A DNA stretch of 64,000 nt, from contig NZ_QEOL01000009.1 of the NCBI RefSeq assembly GCF_003096715.1, positions 1 through 64,000 on the forward strand, written 5' to 3'. Under the pieces are notes generated by a model. That model was not told where the DNA came from and ran no database searches. It saw only the letters and a list, made by a program, of their open reading frames with translations. Shown here one piece after another: positions 54,411 through 62,516 of the stretch. The DNA is from Paraburkholderia silvatlantica. GTDB lineage: Bacteria; Pseudomonadota; Gammaproteobacteria; Burkholderiales; Burkholderiaceae. Each line of letters opens with the position of its first letter. Position 1 is the stretch's first letter. Both the position numbers and the translations under genes were made by a program.

Positions 54411-55856
54411 TTATGCCGTTGCCGTTCCACTCGTCGCGGCAATCGCCCACTGCGGTGCATCCTGCAACGCAACGGGGCGCAGGAAACGCTCGATCGCCGC
54501 ATAGCCCACGGAGGTGGTGTGCGGCTGCGTCGAAGCGGGCCACGGGCCGCCGTGCTGCTGCGCATCGCACACGGCAACGCCAGTTGGCACACCGCCGAAC
54601 AGCACGCGCCCTGCGATACGTTGCGCAGCCGTTGCGAGCGCGCGATTGGCCGGCGTATCGGCCTGCGCGCCCCACAGCGTGACCGTGAGCGAACCTTCCA
54701 CCGCGCCGAGCACGTCGAGTGTCTGCGCTTCGTCGCGCACCTTCACGATCAGCGCGGCCGGGCCGAACATCTCTTCGTGCAGCGCCGCGTTGGCGATGAA
54801 CGTCTGCGCGTCGGTTTCGAACAGACGCGGCGCGGGCGCAGCGGCTTCTTCGTCGTGCGCCGGCGCGGCGAGACGCACGCTCACGCCCGCCTGGCTCGCG
54901 ATATGCGCGGCGGCGCTTTCGAAACCGTGACGCATCGCGGCCGTGAGCATGGCGTGCGGCTTTTGCGCGGACAACGCTTGTGCCAGCGCATGCGCAAAGC
55001 GCTCACCATCGGCGTCGTCGCGCACGACGATCACCCCGGGGCTCGTGCAGAACTGCCCGCAGCCCATCGTGATCGAGGCGGCGAGGGTCGCGGCAGGCGT
55101 GTCGACGCCGTCCGCGAGTGCGTGCGGCAGCACGACGAGCGGATTGATCGAGCCGAGTTCGCCATAAAACGGAATCGGCCGGCGACGCGCATTGGCCGCG
55201 CGCCACAGGGCCACGCCACCCTGATAGGAGCCCGTGAACGCCACCGCCGCGACATCGGCATGACCGACGAGGTACACGGCCGCTTCGCGCGAAGCCTGAT
55301 CGACGAACGCGATCACGCCCTCCGGCAGGCCCTGTTCGCGCAGCACGCGCTCAGCGAGCGCATGCACGCGGCGCGACAGTTCGGGATGGCCCGGGTGCGG
55401 CTTCACAATCACCGTGCACCCCGCAGCGAGCGCCGAGGCCGTATCGCCGCCGAGCACCGAGAACGCAAACGGGAAATTGCTCGCCGAGAACATGGCGACA
55501 GGTCCGAGAGGCAGTTGCACACGCGTGAGGTGAGGGCGGCCTGCGGGCGGCGCGCCGGGCACGGCTGCGTCGTCGACGTGGCGATTGGCGATGCCCGCTT
55601 CCACGCGCTCGGCAAAGCCGCGCAGCTGAAACGCGGTGCGCGCGAGTTCGCCATTCAAGCGTGCGGCGCCAAGCGACGTTTCTTCGTCGGCGATCGCGAC
55701 GAGCTGGGCGGCGTCGCGCTCGAGCGCGTCGGCGAGGCCGCGCAGCAGGGCGCTGCGCACGGCACGCGAAGCGGCGCCGTAAAAGGCCTGGGCTTCGTGT
55801 GCGAGCGCGGCGGCTTCGTCGATACGCGCGAACGTCGCGTTGTTTTCTGTCTGCAT
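54411..55856 (-). CDS. alpha-ketoglutaric semialdehyde dehydrogenase (ALDH family)
   Basis: A 481-residue aldehyde dehydrogenase of the 2,5-dioxovalerate type. Landmarks are FSASNFPFAFSVLGGDTASALAAG (residues about 127-150), the catalytic glutamate region FYGELGSINPLVV, and the catalytic cysteine in GCGQFCTSPGVIVV. It oxidises 2-oxoglutarate semialdehyde to 2-oxoglutarate with NAD(P). The upstream FAH-family gene would provide the semialdehyde, and the two are 18 bp apart. ATG 55856 is chosen over a GTG four codons earlier. Confidence 0.92.
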   Translation of the reverse strand: MQTENNATFARIDEAAALAHEAQAFYGAASRAVRSALLRGLADALERDAAQLVAIADEETSLGAARLNGELARTAFQLRGFAERVEAGIANRHVDDAAVPGAPPAGRPHLTRVQLPLGPVAMFSASNFPFAFSVLGGDTASALAAGCTVIVKPHPGHPELSRRVHALAERVLREQGLPEGVIAFVDQASREAAVYLVGHADVAAVAFTGSYQGGVALWRAANARRRPIPFYGELGSINPLVVLPHALADGVDTPAATLAASITMGCGQFCTSPGVIVVRDDADGERFAHALAQALSAQKPHAMLTAAMRHGFESAAAHIASQAGVSVRLAAPAHDEEAAAPAPRLFETDAQTFIANAALHEEMFGPAALIVKVRDEAQTLDVLGAVEGSLTVTLWGAQADTPANRALATAAQRIAGRVLFGGVPTGVAVCDAQQHGGPWPASTQPHTTSVGYAAIERFLRPVALQDAPQWAIAATSGTATA

Positions 55857-55874
55857 TACGGCATCCACTCCAGA

Positions 55875-57050
55875 TTAAAAAAGACCGCGCTCGGCGAGAT
55901 TGGCATAAAGGGCGCGTACGCCGAACGTCCACGGTTCGATTTCGGTGCAAAGGCGCACGGTGTTGACGATGGCGCCAAGCGGCGGCGCGCTGATCGTGAC
56001 GCGGTCGCCGAGGTGATGCGTGAAGCCGCCGCCAGGCGCATCGCGGTCCTTGATCGGCGAGAACATCGTGCCGAGGAACAGCATGAAACCGTCCGGATAC
56101 TGATGGTGGCGGCCCCACGCCTGCGAAACGAGATCGAGCGGGTCGCGGCTGATTTCCTGCATATGGCTCACGCCTTCGAGCAGGAAGTTGTCGCCGGCGC
56201 CTTCCACGCGCAGCGAGACGCTGGTGGTGCGAACCGTGTCGAGCGTGAAGTGTTCGTCGAATAGACGAATGAACGGACCGATCGCGCACGAGCCGTTGTT
56301 GTCCTTGCATTTGCCGAGCAGCAGGGCCGAGCGGCCTTCGATATCGCGCAGATTGACGTCGTTGCCGAGCGTCGCCCCAACCACCTCGCCCCGGCTGTTG
56401 ACCGCGAGGACAATCTCGGGTTCGGGGTTATTCCACGCCGAGGCGGGATGCAGGCCGATATCGGCGCCGAAGCCCACCGCGGACATCGGCTGGGATTTCG
56501 AGAACACCTCGGCGTCAGGACCGATGCCGACCTCCATGTATTGCGACCACGCTCCACGGCGCTGAAGTTCCTCCTTCAGCTTGCTCGCGGCCTCGGAACC
56601 CGGCTTGATCTTCGAAAGATCGGCGCCGATCAGTTTCGTGATCTCGGTGCGCACGTCCTGTGCCTTGGCGGGATCGCCGCCGGCCTGTTCTTCGATCACG
56701 CGCTCCAGAAGACTCACCGCGAACGTCACGCCGCAGGCCTTGATGGCCTGCAGGTCACACGGCGCGAGCAGCCAGGGGCGATCCGCGGGGCGATCGCCCG
56801 CGAAGCTGTGTTCGAGCAGCGCCTCTACGGTGCCGAGCGGCTCGCCGGGCGTATGCCGCACGACATCGAGCAGATCGTCGTAATCGAACAAGTCGGCGGT
56901 GGTGGGCGCCGCCTCCGAAATATCGAAGACCATGCCGCCGCGCACGACGACCACGCAGGGTCCGTCGCCCTCCGGGGTGGGCCGCCAGACACGGCCGACG
57001 AGCAGCGCGCTATCGAGATCGTGCGGGAGATAAGCGGATGTTGAGGACAT
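55875..57050 (-). CDS. FAH-family 2-keto-3-deoxy-pentonate dehydratase
   Basis: A 391-residue fumarylacetoacetate-hydrolase-family protein. Its N-terminal LVGRVWRPTPEGDGPCVVVV and metal-site region (EIVLAVNSRGEVVGATLGND, DIEGRSALLLGKCKDNNGSC) resemble dehydratases of 2-keto-3-deoxy-D-xylonate or D-arabinonate (XylX/KdaD type). The product would be 2-oxoglutarate semialdehyde, the substrate of the next gene. Which sugar acid is used cannot be fixed from sequence; the L-fuconate-type dehydratase nearby favours D-arabinonate. The ATG at 57050 starts the conserved protein. Confidence 0.82.
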   Translation of the reverse strand: MSSTSAYLPHDLDSALLVGRVWRPTPEGDGPCVVVVRGGMVFDISEAAPTTADLFDYDDLLDVVRHTPGEPLGTVEALLEHSFAGDRPADRPWLLAPCDLQAIKACGVTFAVSLLERVIEEQAGGDPAKAQDVRTEITKLIGADLSKIKPGSEAASKLKEELQRRGAWSQYMEVGIGPDAEVFSKSQPMSAVGFGADIGLHPASAWNNPEPEIVLAVNSRGEVVGATLGNDVNLRDIEGRSALLLGKCKDNNGSCAIGPFIRLFDEHFTLDTVRTTSVSLRVEGAGDNFLLEGVSHMQEISRDPLDLVSQAWGRHHQYPDGFMLFLGTMFSPIKDRDAPGGGFTHHLGDRVTISAPPLGAIVNTVRLCTEIEPWTFGVRALYANLAERGLF

Positions 57051-57274
57051 GGCGGGCGTTTCGGAGTGAGCGTGGCGACACGCATCGTAGGGCGGATGCG
57101 CGTGCGCGTCCAAAGGAAGGTCTCTTTGTCCAACTGGCTGGACGATCGTGCCGCCCCCGCCGACAGTGAGCAAGAACCCCGCTCAAGTGCTTCAATGTAC
57201 GTTGCGCCGCCTTTGCCGGTTGGCCCTGGCGCTTCACCCTGTCGTGCTTCGATCCACTGCTCACCCTGGCCCCT

Positions 57275-57652
57275 ATGACGAACCGTACCGAAATCAAGGC
57301 TCTTGTATTCGACGTCTTCGGCACCGTTGTGGACTGGCGAAGCGGCGTCGCGAGGGAAGCCGCCGCGTTTTTGCACCGCCACGCACCGCACCTCGACGCT
57401 TTCGAGTTCGCCGACGCCTGGCGACGCGAGTATTCGCCTGCCATGGAGGAAATCCGCAGCGGCCGCCGGTCTTACGTGCGCCTCGACGTTCTGCATCGCG
57501 AGAACCTCGTGAAGGTGCTGGCGCGCAGCGGTATTGCCGGCGTGACGGACGCCGAGATCGGCGAACTCAACCTGGCCTGGCATCGTCTCGATCCATGGCC
57601 GGACGCGCTCGGGGCACTGAATCGCCTGAAACGCCGCTTCATCATCGCCCCC
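57275..57652 (+). pseudogene. 5' half of a type II haloacid dehalogenase (HAD) gene
   Basis: The frame starts MTNRTEIKALVFDVFGTVVDWRSG, with the catalytic aspartate in VFDVFGTVVDW, and runs through DPWPDALGALNRLKRRFIIAP. It then loses all similarity after about residue 126, where a normal protein would continue for another 100 residues with the second and third HAD motifs. The sequence switches at about 57,652 to a TPR protein in another frame. A deletion has therefore removed the 3' part of this gene. Confidence 0.8.
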
Positions 57653-58785
57653 TTTACGACGAGGAACTCGACGCGTATCGGCGGGCGATCGAACTCAAGC
57701 CGAATTTCGCCGCCGCGTACGTCAACCTGGGCGTCGCGTTGCGCGACCTGCATCGCTTCGACGACGCGCTGCGCCAGTTCAAGAAGGCATTGTCGATCGA
57801 CACGAACGACGCAGGTGCGCGCACCAATCGCGCGCAGACCAATCTGCTGCTCGGCGAATTCGAGCACGGCTGGCGCGAATACGAATGGCGCTGGCGCGAC
57901 GGCACGATGACGCACGATTTCCCCGACGCGACGCAGTGGAAGGGCCAGCCGCTCGCGGGCAAGACCGTGCTCGTGCATGCGGAACAAGGTCTCGGCGACA
58001 CGTTGCAGTTCGTGCGCTTCGTCGAGCGCCTGCACGCGAAGGGCGCGAACGTGATCGTGCGCGTGCAGGACGCGCTGTTGCCGTTGCTCCAGAATGTGGC
58101 GGGCGCGGCCAGCGTAATCGGCGATTCGTCTGCGCTGCCCGCGTTCGACTACCACGTGCCGATGTTGAGCCTGCCGCACGCACTCGCGCTGCGCGAGGCG
58201 GATTTCGCGGCTTCGGGCGCGTATCTGGGCGCGGACGCCGACGCTGCGGCGCGCGCGTCGTGGTCCGACGTCATCGGCACCGGTGACGTCGGCGATCGGC
58301 GGCTGCGTGTGGGCCTCGTCTGGTCGGGCAGCACGACGCACGTGAACGATCGCAATCGCTCGATGCCGCTTGCGGCACTCCTGCCGCTTTTCGACGCCGA
58401 CGTGCGTTTCGTGTCGCTGCAAAAAGAACTGCGCGAGCGCGACCGCGTGTGCATGGATGAACTCGTGCAGCGCGGCCGGCTGATCGACGCCGGCGCGCGC
58501 CTCACGACGTTTTCGGCAACGGCGTCGCTCGTCGCGCAACTCGATCTGGTGATCGCCGTCGATACGGCGGTTGCCCATCTGGCGGGCGCGCTCGGCAAGC
58601 CCGTGTGGATTGCGCTGCCGTTCACACCGGACTGGCGCTGGCAGCTCAATCGCGACGACAGCCCGTGGTACGCCAACGCGCGTCTGTTCCGCCAAACGCG
58701 CCGCGGCGAGTGGGCCGACGTGGTGATCTCGGTGCGCACGGCGATCGACGCGCGGATCGCCGCGAGCGAGGCAACCCACGAATGA
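57653..58785 (+). pseudogene. 3' part of a TPR/glycosyltransferase-like gene
   Basis: From LYDEELDAYRRAIELKPNFA onward this frame encodes two tetratricopeptide repeats followed by a glycosyltransferase-9-like domain (LVHAEQGLGDTLQFVRFVERL, LRVGLVWSGSTTHVNDRNRSM, VIAVDTAVAHLAGALGKPVWIALP). Proteins of this type usually have several more N-terminal TPRs, which are absent here. The frame is open upstream across the HAD remnant but encodes no similarity there. It is either an N-truncated protein with an unclear start or a pseudogene. Confidence 0.72.
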
Positions 58786-58788
58786 TCG

Positions 58789-58826
58789 CAACAGGCCGGC
58801 TGCCACGAACCGCAGCCGGCCTGTTG
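58789..58826. terminator. 15-bp perfect hairpin after the TPR gene
   Basis: CAACAGGCCGGCTGC pairs exactly with GCAGCCGGCCTGTTG across eight bases, starting four bases after the stop codon. There is no T-run, so termination may be partial. The rest of the 219-bp gap up to 59,005 shows no gene. Confidence 0.65.
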
Positions 58827-59004
58827 GAGATTGCCCAACATCGCCCGGCCAGGTGATGGTCGCGCCCAGACTCGCGTCATCGCGATGCACGTTGGCAAGG
58901 GCGCCGCGCGGATCGCTCCGGAATGGCATGACATGTGCATGGCGTGTTGCAAGCGGCTCGCCGCTTGACTGTTCCTGCTACCGTCCTGTTCGAGGAGACC
59001 CCTC

Positions 59005-59205
59005 ATGACCACACTCACCATCCGCGATCTTCAAAAATCGGTAGAACTCGATCACCGGGAAATGGCCAGGTTCCAGGGCGGCCGGATCAAAATCGTCGGC
59101 CAGCACCCCGGCTCACTGCTCACGTCCGCCGACGGCGACCCCGTTGGCGTATATGTCGACGGCGTGCTGGAAAACTCCGTCGGCGACGGCTACTACCACG
59201 GCTGA
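59005..59205 (+). CDS. small peptide with a double-glycine-type leader, bacteriocin/RiPP-like
   Basis: A 66-residue product. Its N-terminal part MTTLTIRDLQKSVELDHREM followed by ARFQGG closely follows the pattern of double-glycine leaders in small Burkholderia secreted peptides (TIRDL, then ELDxxxM, then GG at 25-26). Cleavage after Gly26 would release a 40-residue glycine-rich peptide (VGQHPGSLLTSADGDP, VGVYVDGVLENSVGDGYYHG) with no cysteine. GAGGAG lies 11 bases before the ATG. No peptidase-transporter gene is in the window. A small membrane protein gene follows 55 bp downstream. Confidence 0.6.
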   Translation: MTTLTIRDLQKSVELDHREMARFQGGRIKIVGQHPGSLLTSADGDPVGVYVDGVLENSVGDGYYHG

Positions 59206-59260
59206 GCGTCCAACGACACACGGAGCGTGCAAGCGCCGCGGCGTAACCGGGGAGACCGAC

Positions 59261-59545
59261 GTGGACCCGACCTGGCTGGGTATGGCTGCCGGCACGATCG
59301 TGCTTGCGATCGCTGCGGCCGGCGTGACGGCGCACTACCTCCGTGAGCGCCGCCGCGCCGATTTTCTGCGCAATTTCGATCATCACGCATGGTGGCAACG
59401 GACCCACGGTGCAGCCTGCGCTTCAGGTGGAGTCGACGCAGGTCGCCGGGCAGTGCAAACAAGAACGTGGCGGACACAACGAACGGGGAATCAGGCCTCC
59501 GTCAAGTCATGGAGGTCCGCGGGGGCGCGGGAAAATTGGCGATAG
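59261..59545 (+). CDS. small membrane protein downstream of the peptide gene
   Basis: A 94-residue product from GTG, seven bases after GGGGAG. One hydrophobic helix (about residues 6-26: LGMAAGTIVLAIAAAGVTAHY) is followed by a basic juxtamembrane stretch RERRRADFLRNFDHHAWW. The last 45 residues are low in family-like features and may be an extension beyond the ancestral stop. It may be co-transcribed with the peptide gene, possibly for immunity or export. Both ideas are inference. Confidence 0.5.
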   Translation: MDPTWLGMAAGTIVLAIAAAGVTAHYLRERRRADFLRNFDHHAWWQRTHGAACASGGVDAGRRAVQTRTWRTQRTGNQASVKSWRSAGARENWR

Positions 59546-59613
59546 CGTATTGAACCTGCGCATCGGTTCACGCTTTTCGCTCCCTACGTGGCAATCGTTA
59601 GAGGAACTTCATC

Positions 59614-59919
59614 ATGAAATCCCTTGGTAAAATTTTCGTTATCCTTAGTATTATGGCAGCCCCTGCCGTCTCGTTCGCACAATCGAACAGCGCCGTGACG
59701 CCTGAGCAGGTCCGCGCCGAGCTTGTCCAGCTCGAACAGGCGGGGTACCGCCCAGGTGACGGCGACAACACCAGCTACCCAGCCGATATCCAGGCTGCCG
59801 AAGCACGCGTTGCCGCGCAGAACGGCGCGAGCGGTTACGGCGGGATGGCAGGCAGTACGTCGGCGTCCGGGGCACCCGCCGCCGGTGACAGCATGAAGCC
59901 GATTTACTTCGGTCAATAA
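59614..59919 (+). CDS. DUF4148 periplasmic protein
   Basis: A 101-residue secreted protein. Its 22-residue signal (MKSLGKIFVILSIMAAPAVS, cleavage after FAQ) is followed by the DUF4148 pattern TPEQVRAELVQLEQAGYRPG and YPADIQAAEARVAAQNG. This family is abundant and almost confined to Burkholderiales; function is unknown. GAGGA lies 10 bases upstream. A terminator follows, so it is a single-gene unit. Confidence 0.92.
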   Translation: MKSLGKIFVILSIMAAPAVSFAQSNSAVTPEQVRAELVQLEQAGYRPGDGDNTSYPADIQAAEARVAAQNGASGYGGMAGSTSASGAPAAGDSMKPIYFGQ

Positions 59920-59935
59920 GCGATGGTGTTGACGA

Positions 59936-59966
59936 GCCCCTTCCTCCGATCGAAGGGGCGCTTTTC
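59936..59966 (+). terminator. rho-independent-type terminator
   Basis: GCCCCTTC (59,936-59,943) pairs with GAAGGGGC (59,952-59,959) and is followed by GCTTTTC, just after the DUF4148 gene. Confidence 0.8.
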
Positions 59967-60116
59967 GGGAACCTGCCAAAAAATGAGGGCCGGATTTACG
60001 AGACCATTGCATGGAACCTGAAAAGTTGCCAGCATTTCGTGTCGACCGGGAACGCGGTATGCTCAGCGCCTTTGAGAGCGTTGAGCCATCGCTCATTGAC
60101 TGACATGTGGTCCACG

Positions 60117-60581
60117 ATGCCATCACTACGCTATTTGAGCGTTTTCGCAATCTGTGCGTTGTTCACAGCGTGCGGACAGATGGCGTCCCGGCAAGCAGCG
60201 TGCAGGGGCGAGTCCTGCCATCTGCGGCACGAGGCGATGCAATCCGGCGAGGCATCCTGGTACGCGGAGAAGTTCCAGGGACATGAGACCGCAAACGGAG
60301 AACGCTTCAATACCGGCGCATTCACGGCTGCCCATCGAACCTTGCCGCTCGGCAGCTATGTGCGTGTCAGATCGGTGGCAACCGGAAAGTCGGTCGTGGT
60401 GCGCATCAACGATCGCGGACCCTACGTGAAAGGCCGAATCATCGATCTCTCGTATGCCGCGGCAAAAGCGCTGGGATTGACCGAAGCACGGTCGATGCAG
60501 GTGCAGATTGAACGCGCAGGGAGCACGCCGAACGCACAGACGGCGTCGGACAGCGACGGAATCCTGGCGACAGGAAGGTGA
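60117..60581 (+). CDS. RlpA-like septal ring/expansin-type lipoprotein
   Basis: A 154-residue lipoprotein. The signal MPSLRYLSVFAICALFTACG ends in the lipobox LFTAC. The mature part is a double-psi beta-barrel: SGEASWYAEKFQGHETANGE, AAHRTLPLGSYVRVRSVATG, VVVRINDRGPYVKGRIIDLS. This is typical of RlpA-type proteins, which bind or cut naked glycan strands in the outer-membrane side of the periplasm. No SPOR domain is present. Upstream ATGs at 60039 and 60105 are less likely, since they would put extra residues ahead of the signal. Confidence 0.85.
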   Translation: MPSLRYLSVFAICALFTACGQMASRQAACRGESCHLRHEAMQSGEASWYAEKFQGHETANGERFNTGAFTAAHRTLPLGSYVRVRSVATGKSVVVRINDRGPYVKGRIIDLSYAAAKALGLTEARSMQVQIERAGSTPNAQTASDSDGILATGR

Positions 60582-60589
60582 CGTAAGGG

Positions 60590-60800
60590 AGCGCGTCAAG
60601 GCACGCGCCAGTCGCCACATCTTCGGCTTCAACGCCACAACGGCCACGAGACCGAGCGCGATGCCGATCATCGCATAGAGCACCGGCGCCAGTGGCGAGC
60701 CCATGACCGGCATTATCGCTGCGAAGACGGCGAAGTCGAACCACTCCATCGCATTGGCCAGCACGGTGGCGGTGACCCGGTGTTCGTTGCGCGCCGTGAA
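60590..60800 (-). pseudogene. internally deleted MFS transporter remnant
   Basis: On the minus strand, HRVTATVLANAMEWFDFAVF (the N-terminal helix of an MHS-type MFS transporter) is followed at once by PLAPVLYAMIGIALGLVAVV and ALKPKMWRLA (a final helix and tail). The ten or so helices between are missing. The rest of the 637-bp gap from 60,582 to 61,218 shows no other convincing gene. Confidence 0.65.
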
Positions 60801-61218
60801 CAGCAAAAGGCGTGCGCAGCAGGATATCGGACCAAAGTCCCATTGTTTTTGCCCTGGACCGCTACCAAACTTCACGACTACGAGTGCCGTGACAATGCGG
60901 CCCGATAGCCGGGCGCCGGGCGGCTCCGGTGGCGCTTTCGAGCGCGCCCGATGCCCGACGCCCCAGCCAGAGGACGAAAAATCATGCCGGTCATTGCGTA
61001 AATCAACGGGCGCGATGTATCGAGGAAGTCATAACCGGCATGGACATTTCGTCCAGGAGCGGCAAGCCGGCTAGCCCTGTCCTGGCCGGCGTCGCATCGA
61101 GCGCAGGGTACGGATCCTTGCTGGTCCGGATCGCGAACAGTAAGCGGGCAACGAAAAGGCGACCATGGCGCGCGCACCGGGGCGAAGCGCAGGTCCGGCG
61201 CGTTGCGGGAGGCCATTC

Positions 61219-62505
61219 ATGAGCGGACCGTTTTTTCCCGGGCATCGACCGTTACCCCGGGTTGCGGCACGCCGGCACCGCCTGCCGCTAATCCTCGTCG
61301 CCGTTGCCCTGACGCTCTTCGCCGGCTGCAAGAAGGCAGCGGGGCCGCCGGCGCTCGGCGCACCGGAAGTCACGGTGATGACGGTCACGGCTCAGGACAC
61401 CCCGGTCCAGCTCGAGTTCACGGCACAGACGCAGAGTTCGCGTGAAGTCGAAATTCGTGCTCGCGTGGACGGCTTTCTCGACCGGCGGACGTATTCCGAA
61501 GGCGACAAGGTGAAGGCCGGCCAGACGATGTTCCTGATGGATCCGAAGCCGTTTCAGGCCGCGCTGCAGACGGCGCGGGGCGAGCTTGCGCAGCAGCAGG
61601 CGCGGCTCACGGTAGCACAGCAGAATCTCGCCCGGGTCAAGCCGCTCGCCGCGCAGCAGGCATTGAGCCAGAAGGATCTCGACGACGCGGTTGGCAACGA
61701 GAAGCAGGCCCAGGCCGCGGTGATTTCGGCGCAAGGGCAGGTGGAGACCGCGGAACTCAATCTCGGCTACACGACAATCAAGTCGCCGCTGGATGGACTC
61801 GCGAGCTACGCAAGACAGCAGGACGGCAGCTATCTGATCGCCAATTCATCTGGTCTCCTTACGTTTGTCTATCAGCTCGATCCGATCTGGGTGAACTTCA
61901 GCATTTCCGAAAACGAAATGCTCCACTTTCAGGACGAAATTGCGGCCGGCAAGCTGATCTTTCCGCCGAACAGCGAGTTCGTGGTGGCCGTGATCCTCGC
62001 CGACGGCACGGAGTTTCCGCAGCACGGCACCATCAGCTTTGCGAATCCGGCGTTCAGCACCGACACGGGTACGTTCCTCGTGCGGGCCACACTCGCGAAC
62101 CCGAAGGGTACGCTGCGGCCGGGGCAGTTCGTGCGCGCGCGCGTGTCGGGCGCGACGCGGCCGAATGCGATCCTCGTGCCGCAACGGGCAGTGCTGCAGG
62201 GCGCCAGGAGCCACTTCGTATGGGTTGTGGACAATGAGTCGAAGGCCAGACAGCGGGTGGTCGAAGTCGGCGACTGGAGCGGCGACAACTGGTTCATCAA
62301 CGATGGCCTGAAGTCCGGCGAGCGCATCGTGGTGGACGGCGCGATCCGCGTCGTGCCCGACGTGCCGCTCAAGATTGCCGGGACGCTCCCCTCGACGCAG
62401 ACCGGCGGCAAGGCGATCGTCGAGAAGGGTGGCGCGTCGGCGCCACAGGTTAGCGGGGGCGAGCGAGCGACGGTGCCGGCCAAAACCGGCGGTGCGTCGC
62501 AGTAA
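61219..62505 (+). CDS. RND efflux periplasmic adaptor (membrane fusion lipoprotein)
   Basis: A 428-residue HlyD/AcrA-type adaptor. The signal peptide ends in the lipobox LFAGC (about residue 33-37). Beta-barrel, lipoyl (EVEIRARVDGFLDRRTYSEG) and coiled-coil hairpin (QQARLTVAQQNLARVKPLAA) domains are followed by the IKSPLDGLASYARQQDGSYL and LRPGQFVRARVSG motifs. GGGAGG is six bases before the ATG at 61219. It joins the RND pump encoded 11 bp downstream to an outer-membrane channel not seen here. Confidence 0.93.
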   Translation: MSGPFFPGHRPLPRVAARRHRLPLILVAVALTLFAGCKKAAGPPALGAPEVTVMTVTAQDTPVQLEFTAQTQSSREVEIRARVDGFLDRRTYSEGDKVKAGQTMFLMDPKPFQAALQTARGELAQQQARLTVAQQNLARVKPLAAQQALSQKDLDDAVGNEKQAQAAVISAQGQVETAELNLGYTTIKSPLDGLASYARQQDGSYLIANSSGLLTFVYQLDPIWVNFSISENEMLHFQDEIAAGKLIFPPNSEFVVAVILADGTEFPQHGTISFANPAFSTDTGTFLVRATLANPKGTLRPGQFVRARVSGATRPNAILVPQRAVLQGARSHFVWVVDNESKARQRVVEVGDWSGDNWFINDGLKSGERIVVDGAIRVVPDVPLKIAGTLPSTQTGGKAIVEKGGASAPQVSGGERATVPAKTGGASQ

Positions 62506-62516
62506 GAGGCGACTCG

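Noticed and set aside
60878..61216. A 112-codon minus-strand frame ahead of the RND adaptor gene
   Set aside because: No recognisable family, no ribosome-binding site, and it fills a degraded intergenic interval; not enough support.
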